From: Glandiceps talaboti
Lineage: Eukaryota > Hemichordata > Enteropneusta > Spengelidae
Assembly (NCBI RefSeq): GCF_964340395.1
Contig: NC_135559.1
Coordinates: 8,393,759 to 8,457,758 of the forward strand
Length of the DNA stretch: 64,000 nt
Direction: 5' to 3'
This document shows, one piece after another, positions 37,560-49,095 of the stretch. The first letter of the stretch is position 1; each line of letters starts with the position of its first letter. The position numbers were made by a program, and so were the translations under genes. Under the pieces are notes generated by a model that saw only the letters and a program-made list of their open reading frames with translations, did not search any database and had not been told where the DNA came from.

Positions 37560-38130
37560 TGTTGTCAACTTTTTTCGGTCAAAATTTAGTAAAGTGAACT
37601 GAAAATTTGATTTGAATTGTAAAAAATTTTACACAGTTTTGCTTGAAGATGTTGTAGGGGAAATATTTGAGGTTTTGATTGGAAAAAATGCAGAAGATTT
37701 TGTTGAAAGATGTAAACAAAAATTTGCCAGAAATTGAGAGTTTTGCCTGAAATTTGCTGGGGGTATGTATTACAATATAAATGTAACAGGTTGAAATTTG
37801 AGAAATGGGTCAAACTTAGGATGATACAGATAAATTGGAGGTTTTGTCAGAGGTTTTCACAGGAAACTTGTTTATGTTGTTATAATAGGTATCATTAATG
37901 CGGGTTGAATTTCAGAAATTAGTCGAAATTACAGAAAGTATTTTAACTTTGTCACAAGTTCTGGCTGAAGGAAAATTGTTTCACTGTTCATTGGTATATG
38001 TATGCTGTAAACACTGGTTGAATTTCAGAAATTGGTCAAAATTACAGAAATTATTTTTTTTTTTTAATTTTGTCAAGGTTTGGCAGGGAAATTTTCTTTT
38101 GATTAATTGGCCAAGTAAAAAAAAATGCAT
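37560..38130. repeat. ~120 bp degenerate tandem array
   Basis: GTTGAATTTCAGAAATTGGTC followed by AAATTACAGAAAGTATT recurs about four times, with the last two copies (37898 and 38018) the clearest. Confidence 0.7.
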
Positions 38131-39419
38131 GTTTCCGATAACCTGACTGATCCTAAATTATGGTGCCAATGATAAACTTTTTTTTTTTTTTTTTCATTCT
38201 AAACGTTTTTTTGTTTTTTTGTTTTTTTTAAACTAAAAAGAACTTATCCATATTGTCATGGAAACTGTAACTTTTGGTAGAAGATGGTGAATGAAAAATC
38301 TATTGCCATATATGATACTGTACTGTGTTCATGGTATGTTGTTGATAAGGCTGTTGGTTGCTCTCGGAACAAATCAATGACAAATTCATAACTATTAAAT
38401 ATGCTGGTCTAAGTTTACCATAGTATCTTAGGATATAGTTTATTTGAATGAACATATTTCAGGAGTTCACAGATGAAATTCATTATGGTCTGTGAAATTT
38501 CTTATGAAATTTCTTGCTATGGCCTGACGTAATAGCTTGATTATGCAAATATACAACCTCTCCGACTCGACTTCAAATACATTGCATGAAGCTTTTATTT
38601 TTTATTTTATAAATTGTGTACTCATCTCTCTTTCATTTTGACCTGTGCTTGCTCAATATTTTGTTTATAACCATGTATATTCAACATTTTTTTTATTCAA
38701 AAAGGTGAAATGGTGATAATTTACTTCTATTTCGGTGTAAGTTTTCTTGCCGAAGTATTTTTGGGTCAATTTTTCTGTAAAATCACCTTCCATGTCTTTA
38801 AGACTGTAAGTTGAATTTAAACAGTGTTGTCTGCAAACAAATAAATAAGTTAAATAAAAGAATAAATGAATAAATAAATAAATCAATCAAATTTCAAGCT
38901 ACCTACCCCATTTTCTGAAGTCATGTGATCAGAAACAAACTGTTGTGTTGTTTTTGTTTGTTTGTTTGTTTTTGCGTTAGCAGTAAATTTGTGTAAAAAA
39001 TATTGATATTTGGTGAACAATGAATGTTATCAGGTGTCAACAGAAAGGGGGGCGCTCGAGTAGTGCATGGTAGAGTCTCTCATTTACATCGTATTTTATG
39101 AGACAAGAACAGGAAACGCTCAAAGCCACGTATGTTGCCAATTTCACAAATGATCAGAAAGGCCAAGTTTGAAAGGACTGGTCTTGAAAGGATGCGAAAA
39201 CCGTATCACTTGTGATTTCTGTGCCACAATGGAAATTATATACTATCTGGGAAATGAGGTATGAGTAACACTAAAAGACCCCTTACAAAGGTACCGGTAC
39301 TCATTTGCAAATGACCTTTTCACAAACTTAGGAAGGTCTCCAAATGAGTCTCCAAAAAGGAATTATGGTTTGGTTGAATATATATGTCTGATCCAAAGAA
39401 AAACGTTTAACTTACTATT
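38131..39419. other. unique sequence with AATA microsatellite
   Basis: AATA-type tetranucleotides at about 38838-38890. No gene recognised. Confidence 0.45.
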
Positions 39420-39850
39420 ATTTCCAACATATGTTTCCCGCCAAAAAGTAAAATTTCTACTCGCGGTCAAAAATTTGGAAATTTAGGAACAAATCGTTAC
39501 TGATATAACAAGAATTTTGTATCCATAAACATTCACTCTTCACTGTATCAATATGCTCATGCATATTGATAGGTAGATGTTATTCCCGCCAAAATGTCTG
39601 ACCGATGATATGTGTGCATATGCATGTAGTTCAGTTTCCTGCCAAAAAGTCTGACCAAAATGAAATAAATGTGAGTGTATTTTTTCAATTTTTGTAAAAA
39701 ATTATTGTACACACATTTTGTTTGCCTTTTTTGTATCCTGTTGTTAGATGCTTTATTTATTTCTTTTAACCCCCCCCCCCCCAGAAAAAAATGGCCTTCC
39801 AAAATTGTTGACCAAAAAGGAATGAATTTGTAGTTTTTATCATCTTTGCT
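39420..39850. repeat. degenerate repeat with CCCGCCAAAA core
   Basis: Four spaced copies of CCNGCCAAAAAGTCTGACC and flanks, the last joined to a C14 tract at about 39770-39783. Confidence 0.6.
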
Positions 39851-41639
39851 GTTAGATCGTCCCAGCTTGAATATTATTTTTGTATATCTCTAATCAACCT
39901 GAATATGGCCACAAAATGTTACTTGAAATTAGCATAATTATTATGTATTATATGAATTTTTTTTTTATAATGTAAATATTTTTATGAATGGCCCCTTAAT
40001 GATCATCACAGCCGTTTTATACAAGAACAGCTATATGAAAATGGGCAGTATATTAATATTTTGTAAATTATGTCGATTGTTTGGTTTCAATTTGACTATT
40101 AACTATTTTCTCTCTGTTTTTGTACATAAATTTTTCCACAATGTCGACAGTTTTTTATAATTAGCATTTTTTCTGTTGCTTTTATCAAAAAATATGTACA
40201 TAAACGGTACAAGATATTAGCGTTCCTTTGTAAAAAAAAAAAAGAAAAAAAGAGAGAAATTTACACTTCATTTCACAAATGAATTGAAATCTTGTATATT
40301 TAGCCATCTTTATCGTATATTCGTAGTTTTTTTTTTTAAATGACCATTTAAGTGCAATTAGAATTATGAAATTAGTCATCAGAAAATTAAGATCATTTGT
40401 TTGCGATGATAGCGGAAAGATAAGTGCAAGGCATGTTTAGAGGTTAAACAATTACTCCGTCAGCTGTGGTGATGGTGGTGGTGGTCGGCTAATGAAAAGT
40501 ATGTGTGTGTGTGTGTGTCCAGTTAATTGGCAATTACTTGTATTGTGAGTCAGCTTTATATGCTAATCAACAATAGAAAGTCTCAGAATAGACAGTAAGA
40601 GAAGTAAACAATGCCTTTCTGATTGTCGTCCAGTTTGCACACAAACGCCCCTACCTTAATTAGCTAGTGGTAAGTGTAGATATGATTGTCATGTAATTAC
40701 TCACCAATTACGTTCCTTTCATCGCATGTTCTCAAAAGGTAAAGAATATTGTCCAACTGTAAGATTGTTAGGCTCGTTATTTATTGTGTGCACTCGTTTG
40801 AGTTGTTAAACTTTTGTCTTTTATGTCCCCCACAAAGCTGTTTAATTGTGTTACATTGTTTGTAGCTTAATAATGAGGAAGTGTAAATGGTTTTTTTGCT
40901 TTTTCACTTGATGGCTTTCATCCCGTATTTTGTCTATGCATCAGGGTGTAACGCCGACTATTTGTGTAAGTTCCTTAATGCGCTTGAGTGAGCAGATTAA
41001 ATGATGCGGTCGGCATGGAAACCAGATTACTTTGGAGCCAAATCCTGGCCACAGGCAAACTTGATGCATGTTTTATACGCCGGTTGTATTGTTTCATAGT
41101 TTTTTCTTCTTGATCACACAAAGGATTTTGCACAACTAAGATGTATAACGTTGCATGTATTAATCGATTTTCCAAAATGTAAAAAACGTGGTCTCAGGGC
41201 GTTTTCTATGTTAAGCAGTATTCAGCTGACCGCGTACGCATCAACAGTATATCTAATCCCGACAACAGACCTGTTGTTATTGCTGACTTGCCACAAGTGA
41301 TGTATTAATACCAAAAACCAATATTCATGATTCAAGAAAAAGTCATAAGTTATTGAAAGATGATATTTATTAGCAGGGCTGTTGGATGAATTGAAGAACA
41401 ATATAGTGAATCATCAATAACGTTTATTTTGCTGATCAATATTTCATCCCGTTGTCATTGGGGAACTCTTGCTTTAGTTTGTACTAAACCAGGATTGAGT
41501 TATGATATTAAGATATCATGTTGTACCTCCAGGTGGCTGTTCTTTTTCAAAATACACTCCTAAGCCAAAGATGAACACGTACTAGTACGTTGCCTCCTTC
41601 AAAGGGTCACATATGCAGGACTCATTTGATCAGTTTCTG
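39851..41639. other. unique region with possible conserved non-coding block
   Basis: 40380-40740 is complex unique sequence with several homeodomain-type cores (TTAATTAG, CAATTAC, GTAATTAC) around a short TG run. 40920-41300 is similar in texture. A 66-codon minus-strand frame at 40975-41175 has no supporting splice context. No gene called. Confidence 0.4.
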
Positions 41640-42060
41640 GTTTTTTTTCTCCTTATATGGTCAATAGTTGACCATTTTTTGTTGTAAGGTTTACATAACG
41701 GTAGATTTCATCCCATTGGTCAGAGTATGGTGCATGAACTTTGACCTGGTCATTTACTTGCACATTTTCTTCCTTATTTGGTCATATGTTTGAGTATATT
41801 CTTTCCTTATATGGGCAGTATTTGACCAATCTTGTTACTTGTGTATCAACTTCCATATTTGGTTCTTTTGATGACCAAATATGGAAGTTGATACAAAAGT
41901 AGCAACACTGGTCAAATACTGCCCATATTAGGGAATGACCCAAGAAATGCATATTGTAGAATCCTTCTATTTGCTATTCCCTAATATGGTCATTATATGA
42001 CCAGTTTTGTTACTTTTGAATCAACCTCCATATTTGGTGATATCTAGATGGAGTTTTGTA
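41640..42060. repeat. array with a 59 bp-arm hairpin
   Basis: Arms 41805-41863 and 41874-41933 are near-perfect reverse complements (CCTTATATGGGCAGTATTTG ... opposite CAAATACTGCCCATATTAGG) with a 10 base loop. A third related copy (CCCTAATATGGTCAT ... CCATATTTGGTGAT) follows in direct orientation at about 41977-42043, and looser copies precede at 41650-41790. One unit of a tandem array was therefore inverted. Confidence 0.88.
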
Positions 42061-42644
42061 TGGGTCATCAAATTCAACCAATCATGCTATTTATGTGTGT
42101 TTATATACTCACATGGTCACACCTTGACCAATGACGTCATATCGTTCCCCCCACCCCCCCTATTTGTAGTGTTTTACTTCTATCCAAGTAATTTTAAAAA
42201 ATAAACCCCAAAAACACCCCCAACAGGAAATGAAAAGATTAATTTCAAATTATTTTGCAATGACTTTCAATGAGTTTAGGATGGCCTGAAGTCACAAGCA
42301 GGGAGTTTTCCCAGTATCCTTTGCGACAAAAGTTCTCAAAATGGCAGCACACACTGAGGCTCAACATGGCAGAATTTTGACATTAAGTCATAAAACTTTA
42401 ATAAGATAAAATAAGATAAAACTTTATTTCAACTGTTTAGAAAATTTTTCATTTCTAATTTGGTATTTAAAAGAAATAAAGTTAATAATAATCTAAGTAA
42501 ATAAATAAGTTATAAATATGAAAGTATAGAATAGTTCTAGTGTTTGTCTATATGTTTCATTTTATTTCTTAAGTTCACATACGTATCGATTAAATACACA
42601 TAGCAAAGCTATCTAAAAGTGCTAATGTGTTTGATTGGACCTTT
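42061..42644. other. unique sequence, possible old repeat
   Basis: Motifs GGATGGCCTGAAGTCACA (42281) and TTGGACCTTTCCTTCAATGA (42635) recall the segment 52670-52890 (GGATGACGTGAAGTCACA, then TGGACCTTCCCTTTAAG). They may be two decayed copies of one dispersed repeat. Confidence 0.35.
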
Positions 42645-43275
42645 CCTTCAATGACTGGTTTTTGTTCTCCGCTAAAAATGATTTATTGCTGGCTCAAATG
42701 TGTTTGAAATCTGCCAATCAGATTTGAACTTGTTAATGACTGTGTTTTATGGTTGTCTTCTATAATTAGCATATGATTGGTTGCATTGTGTTTGAAATCT
42801 GCCAATCAGATTTGAACTTGTTAGTGACTGTGTTATGGCTGTCTTCTATAATTAGCATATGATTGGCTGCATTGTGTTTGAAATCTTCCAATCAGATTTG
42901 AACTTGTTAATGACTGTGTTATGGCTGTCTTCTATAATTAGCATATGATTGGCTGCATTGTGTTTGAAATCTGCCAATCAGATTTGAACTTGTTAGTGAC
43001 TGTGTTATGGCTGTCTTCTATAATTAGCATATGATTGGCTGCATTGTGATCTGCCAATCAGATTTGAACTTGTTAATGACTGTGTTATAGCTGTCTTCTA
43101 GAATTAGCATATGGTTGGCTCCATTGTGTTTGAAATCCACCAATCAGATTTGAACTTTTTCATGACCAAACTATGGCTCTCTCCTAAAAAGTAACTTATG
43201 ACTGGCTCATTTGTGTTTGAAATCCACCAATCAGATTTCAGCTTGTTAATGACCATGTTATGGTTCTCTTTTGGA
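42645..43275. repeat. 87 bp satellite with paired CCAAT boxes
   Basis: Seven units. Each carries TGATTGGCTGCATTGTGTTT and, ~25 bases on, TCTGCCAATCAGATTTGAAC, then TTGTTAATGACTGTGTTATGG. ATTGG on one strand and GCCAATCAG on the other give two inverted CCAAT (NF-Y type) boxes per unit, with the second matching the extended consensus. Central units are almost identical; one lacks 7 bp. The first and last units are more diverged, as expected if unequal exchange homogenises the middle. Confidence 0.93.
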
Positions 43276-43611
43276 AGTGACTCACAGTGATAGCAACAGT
43301 AAATACTGACTAATCAGCAACATAGGGGAAGTGTTTAAGGGCAGGGTAGGTATGAATCAACAATCATAGCATAATGACTGCAGTGCTTGTAGCCATGGAA
43401 ATCAGTCAATACTGCTATTGAAATCAGAGATCAATACCGGGGTCATAATTTGCCATGGGTGTCCCTTGATGAGAGACAATTTGATAGTGATATCAATGTA
43501 TGATATCACTGTGTATGCTCTATTACTCTATTTGTGCCCTCTCTATGTGTGGCTTAATTCAACCATCAAGTCTTTGTGACTGACTTCAAACAGTGTATAC
43601 AGGTCACCTTC
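43276..43611. other. unique sequence with small hairpin
   Basis: AGTGATATCA and TGATATCACT (about 43487-43511) form a perfect 10 bp stem. No gene recognised. Confidence 0.55.
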
Positions 43612-44840
43612 TGTAGTGATTGTATATGACATCTATTTATGCTTCTAGAGGTCTCTCTCAAGTTCATTGTACAGACTCAAGTTCAGTGTACAGAATGACA
43701 AAATTACAACATAAAAATGTATCATTTTCGACAAATTATGGGAAAAAACTTCAATACAGATGACGGCTATTTATGCGTCTAGAGGTCTCTCGCTAGTTCA
43801 ACGTACAAAAATACAACATAAAAATTGGACATTTTCAACAAATTATGGGAAAGAAACTTCAATGCAGATGACGTCTATCTGTGCTTCTGTTTATAAAGAG
43901 AGGTCTCTCACTAGTTCAACGTACAGCGTTAACAAAAATACAACATAAAAATTGGACATTTTCAACAAGTTATTGGAAAGAAACTTCAATGCAGCTGACG
44001 TCTATCTGTGCTTCTATTTCTATGGAGAGGTCTCTCTCAAGTTCAACGTACAGAATAGACAAAAATACAACATAAAAATTGGACATTTTCAACAAGAAAG
44101 AAACTTCAATGCAGATGACGTCAATTTATGCTTGTTTATACAGAGAGGTCTCTCTCAAGTTCAATGTACAAAGTTGACAAAAATACAACATAAAAATTTG
44201 ACATTTTCAACAAATTATGAAAAAAAAACTATTCATGATTTACATGTCCACATTTGTGTGGTTGGTCTCTATCATTCAATGTACCTATTTTGGCAAAAAT
44301 ACAACATAAATGTGTGTTGCTTTCAAAAAATCAAGCAAAAAACACACTTATATTATAACTAACAGTGTGCATAGTTTCCAAAAATACATCATAAACAGTT
44401 GTCACTTTTAAAAATTACGTAAAAAGAACATTCAAATTTCAAAAGGTGTATATTCACTTTTATTTGTATAGAGCTTCAGTGTACTTTGTTGACAAGAATA
44501 CAACATTAAAAAATTGTCATTTTCGACAAATTTTAAAGAGAAAACAAACGTGATGTGCATCCAAATTTCTATGTGTGATCTCTATCATTCAATGTACCTC
44601 GTTCATAAAAATACAACGTAAAAATTTTTCTCTTGGAAAAAATAAAAATAAAATTAGTCAAAATTTGTATATCCACACTCATATTTCTACTGTTCGTCTC
44701 TCTCAAGTTCAGTGTCCCCAGTGTGAAATAAATACAACATAACAATTTGTTGCACTAAAACAATTGAGAACGAAAACTTATAGTCAAAATATATTTAAGT
44801 TAATGTTCCTAGTTTGCAGAAAATAAAACACTAATTTTGA
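43612..44840. repeat. ~115 bp tandem array decaying 5' to 3'
   Basis: About ten units containing GAGGTCTCTCTCAAGTTCAA, GTACA, AAAAATACAACATAAAAATT and ACATTTTCAACAAATTATGG. Units from 43750 to 44230 are close to each other; those after 44300 are increasingly diverged and shortened. The Lys/Thr/Asn-rich frames are repeat translations. Confidence 0.92.
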
Positions 44841-45954
44841 TCATATATTGTATAAAGAAAACGCCAAATTTATCGCTTATAAAAATCAAGACTAAAAAGT
44901 CAAAAAATAAATTTAGCTTGAAAAAACCCAAAAAAAACTAACAGTTACTTTATATAAGGAGTGTCATGATTTGTATTGAAAGTCATGAAATTTGCCCGGG
45001 TTAATCCAAACATTGTGCTCGGGAAGGCTCAAAAGATTTTGAGATTCGACGTAAAAATTCCATCTCAGTGTGACATAGTTTCTAAAATCACAGGGAAACA
45101 GTTTGAAATATTATTATTACATTTTTGAATTTCTTATTAAAAGAATTATCAGCACCTTCTTTTTTTCACTTTGTCATATTTTGGTCACGTTATATTAACG
45201 CTCAAAAAATCTTTGCTTTCAATCAGAGATTTACATGATTTACAAAGACTTTTTTCATCAAAGTGAACCCCGACATCATCAGCCAAATTTACATAAAAGA
45301 CAAAAGGGCACATTATGAACACCCTTAAATTACAATAATATGTCCATAAAGGACCTCAGTATCAATGTGCACATGATTCACCTCAAGTTTCATCAGGTCA
45401 AGATGGGAAAAGGATAATAACCCATGTGACTGTCACATGACAGTCAGGTGACCAGCTATACCCAATTAGAGAAATATTGCTGCAAGCTGTGATATGTGTA
45501 TGAAACATGATATGTATTCCCACACAACATTAAATGCCTGCCAATTGTTGTTACACAAGTCAGACTCATTAAATTTTGATGTCATCCTGTGTTTCTTAGT
45601 CTTAAATCTTTTTTCCCCCTCAGTTATAATCAGATACAGCGCATTCATTTTTAATTTCAACTTGTAAAAAACAACAAATTTAAAGTTTTATACCGGGGAT
45701 ATCAAATTACAAGCGATCACAAAGATATCGTGGGCATGAAATGTGATGCCATCGTCTATACGTACATTGGTTTATAACACCTGACTAGTAAGGTATCTGC
45801 TTAGGAAGATGAGAAAAACGTTGCAGGACATCCTTTACTGAAACCTGAGTCAGATCTTTCCAATTCTAAGCACAATTTCAATTCTTGACCTCACTGCAAA
45901 GTTAACCTTTTCATGAAACTGAGAATGCTTATTGTGATCAGGAAAGGAGAACAA
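44841..45954. other. unique, no gene recognised
   Basis: A short palindrome (GTGACTGTCACATGACAGTCA) lies at about 45427-45447. No supported gene. Confidence 0.45.
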
Positions 45955-46800
45955 CAACCCCCCCCCCTCTCCCCACCACAACAAACATCACCAAATAAAC
46001 CATCTAGTAGCATTCTCACAACCACCACCATCACCATGACAACCTCACCAAGACAACCATCAAGTAGCATCCCCCACCACAACCACCATCACCACTTTCT
46101 AGTAGTCTCCCCCACTACCAACATAACCACCATGATCATCATCAAGTAGCCTCCCCTCAAACACCACCATCAAGTCTTCATGTCAGTGCAGAAAGATCGT
46201 ATCTGCTATGCAGTTGTATAGGCAGGATCGACCTTACTGTACTGACACGAGGAAGTAGCCTCCCCAACACCACCATCAAGTAGCCTCCCCACCAACACTA
46301 CCATCAAGTAGCGCCCACCATCACCACCACCATCATCAAGTAGCAACCACCAACACCACCATCAAATAGCCAGCTTCCCCACCAACACCACCATCAAGTA
46401 GCCTCTGCACAAACACCACCATCAAATAGCCTCCCCACCAACACCACCATAAATAGCCTCCCTACCAATACCACCATCAAGTAACACCCACCACCACGAC
46501 TACCATCAAGTAGCCTCCCCTCCATCACCACCATCAACTACTAGAGCCTCCCCACCAACACCACCATCAAATATAGCCTCCCTACCAACACCACCATCAA
46601 ATAGCCTCCCCACCAACACCACCATCAAATAGCCTTCCCACCAACACCACCATCAAATAGCCTCCCCACCAACACCACAATCAAGTAGCCTCCTGACCAC
46701 ATCATCCCTATTACCACCATCACAATTTAGCCTCTCCATCACCAGCAACAACAACAACACCACCATCAAGTAGTTCCCCACCACCACCACCACCACCAAA
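45955..46800. repeat. ~30 bp CACCATCAAGTAGCCTCCCC minisatellite
   Basis: More than twenty units of ACCACCATCAAGTAGCCTCC with AATAGC and CCCACC variants, preceded by a C tract and interrupted once by an unrelated hairpin (46178-46250). Confidence 0.94.
46178..46250. mobile_element. hairpin insertion inside the minisatellite
   Basis: GTCAGTGCAGAAAGATCG (46182-46199) faces an imperfect reverse complement at 46229-46246 (18 bp arms, ~29 base loop). The segment replaces or interrupts the CACCATC repeat pattern, which resumes with AAGTAGCCTCCCC right after. This suggests a very small foldback insertion. No target duplication is certain. Confidence 0.6.
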
Positions 46801-48104
46801 CTTAAAAACAAACAACAATGCATGCAGACTTAGCAGCTGTAACATTATTGTAGAATCATGTACACTAACTTACATCATCCTACACTTTAGTTCTTGAATC
46901 ACTAACCTCATAATTTCTTGTCTAAAGAACAAATCGAAGTCTAAAATATTGTGTATACCTTACCTCTATTTCCCATCTATTTTACAGGTCTCACCCCAAA
47001 GGATGATAAAGAGTGGTATTAAAATTACCAAAATCTACCTTCATTTCCAAATCCATCTACCTGTGTTTGTGGTACGTATGTTCAAAAATTTACCTGAGCC
47101 ATATTTTAAATACCTGCCAGATATTGTAGTATTGTATCTCCCATACAGTGATCCCAGGTTTTAGTCAGGTGACACCTCCTTCCCCTTCCTGTGAAACAAA
47201 TGATTGTATATCCCTCTATGCATACAAAATATATATATATATATATTGTTACATGAGGTGAACAGGTGCTTCACAGATAAATATCCATGAAAATCAAACT
47301 TATTTAATTCTCTCAACTTTATCGTATGAAAGCTTTGTTCCTGGTCATTTTGAAATAATTAAAGAATTTTGGGGTTCACTGTTATGTTTTCAAGGAAACT
47401 GACATTTTTTTTTAATTTTCCAAACATAGTATTTAGTGGCCATATTCAGTTGTGAAATATCTTTATTTTGATATCGTATTGATCTCTATTTCATAAGACA
47501 GTACATTGACCCCAAATTTGTTATATTTGATTTTGACTGAGAATAGTTTGGCGCGTTCTTGAACAAAGTAACGGCAAAATTTCTAAAGACTTTATTTCCG
47601 AGGAGCATTTCACGTTAATAAACCATGAGAACAATTCTTAAATTGATAAATTCAGAATATCTCATATTCCTGTCTTTTTACTTTTGTAAACTTTCATTTA
47701 GGGAATGCTTTCGGAATGAAATGATGGATTTAAGTCGATGCACTTAAATTCATAATCTGCAAACAGCCTCTAGGATTTAAACAGATTGACTATGATATTA
47801 TTGCAGTATTAAAAGGTATATAAAAGCTATCTTACTTTGCCAATGTTAACAGGAGAGAAAAGTATCCGTTGCGTTGGTTTCGTGTTATTCTGTATCCACT
47901 CCATGTAAAAAGTTATTTTTATCAAATCTACTGAGCTGTCATGGATGTGTCAATTTTTAAAAGGAAACACTTAATATGATTCTGTATATTTTATTTATTT
48001 ATTTATTTACAATGAAAACAGGTATTATATACCAATAGACTATCATTCCACACTTGCTATGTACAACATTTTTACTAGACTGATACACAATACTTGACTT
48101 GAAA
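46801..48104. other. unique AT-rich sequence
   Basis: Short TA run near 47229-47245. No gene recognised. Confidence 0.4.
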
Positions 48105-48230
48105 AATAGGACAGAACCCCATGGCCGATGAGTTCCAGTGTGGCGTACTCAGGTTTTTTGTACGAGCACTTACAGTGTTCTCTGCAGCCGTAATGCTGCA
48201 GAAAACGCTGCGAGGATGAAGGTTTCAGCA
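48105..48230 (+). mobile_element. partial copy 2 of the 16.9 kb inverted-repeat family
   Basis: GACAGAACCCCATGG, TGAGTTCCAGTGTGG, GTACTC and ACAGTGTTCTCTGC follow the order of 16938-17014. A short hairpin (CTGCAG ... CTGCAG) takes the place of the full right arm, so the element is truncated or rearranged against the palindrome that follows. Confidence 0.65.
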
Positions 48231-48298
48231 GTGGAATTTGTACACACAGGGTTGTGCACACTTTATTCAGAGATGCTTGTCACCTGTCTGACTGTACC

Positions 48299-49046
48299 GT
48301 ACACAGGGAACCTTGCACGCCCTTGTAACATAATACCTAGGACAGGGTTGTGTACATAGGCATACCGTACCAGCTCAATGGAGCCACAGGGGGCTGTACC
48401 AGTTATGTGTACAATATCCCTGTAACAGCTCTGGCCAAGACACTAGGTGTGACATACCTAGATTTGACAGATGTGTAACTGGTTTGCAAACATCAATGTA
48501 ACATGGATGTGAAAAATAGCAATGCAGCATAGGTTTTTATGACACAAGCTTTTTCCTGCAACCCAGGTACTAGCTATGTGAGCATACAAGTTATAACAGG
48601 GGTATTTCCCATAGCCATGCACCAGCTATGTCAACATTGCTGTAACAGCGGTATTTCTCACAGCCATGTACCAGCTGTGTGAGCAATGCTAGTCGGATAT
48701 GAACAAAAGGGTTGACATAGCTGGTGCATGGCTATGGGAAATACCCCTGTTATAACCATGCTCACATTGCTGGTACCTGGCTGTGGAAAAAAGCTTGTGT
48801 ACATGGTCATGTTATAAAAACCTATGCTGCATTGCTATTTTTCACATCCATGTTACATTGATGTTGGCACACCATTTACACATCTATCAAATCTAGGTAT
48901 AGTGTGTTAGTCAGAGCTGTTACATGGATATTGTATACATAGCTGTTACAGCCCCCTGTGGTTCCACTGAGCATCGGGCTGGAACACCTATGTGCACAAC
49001 CCTGTCCTAGGTATGTGAATAGGGGTGTACAAGGTTCCCTGTATAG
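48299..49046. mobile_element. large imperfect palindrome (~750 bp)
   Basis: Left arm 48299-48635 and right arm 48711-49046 are inverted copies along their whole length (for example ACAGGGAACCTTGCACGCCC versus GGGTGTACAAGGTTCCCTGT; CTATGGGAAATACCCCTG at the inner end), with a 75 base spacer. The motif ACCAGCTATGTG/TGTAACAG recurs inside each arm and in the spacer, so the arms themselves are built from short repeats. There is no open frame of note. It could be a long-TIR MITE/foldback element or an inverted duplication. Confidence 0.85.
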
Positions 49047-49095
49047 TGACAGGGCCCCTTAGGTCACTCGTATTTTCCTTATTGAACAAAGAAGA
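49044..49095 (-). mobile_element. solo arm of the GACCTAAGGG family
   Basis: GCCCCTTAGGTCACTCGTATTTTCCTT followed by GAACAAAGAAGAATA (read in pieces) matches one hairpin arm of the elements at 4727 and 63342. It abuts the right end of the palindrome. Confidence 0.65.

Noticed and set aside
42645-43275. CRISPR-like array of direct repeats
   Set aside because: Whole units repeat without unique spacers, in eukaryotic-type DNA. The same holds for the 30 bp array at 46 kb.
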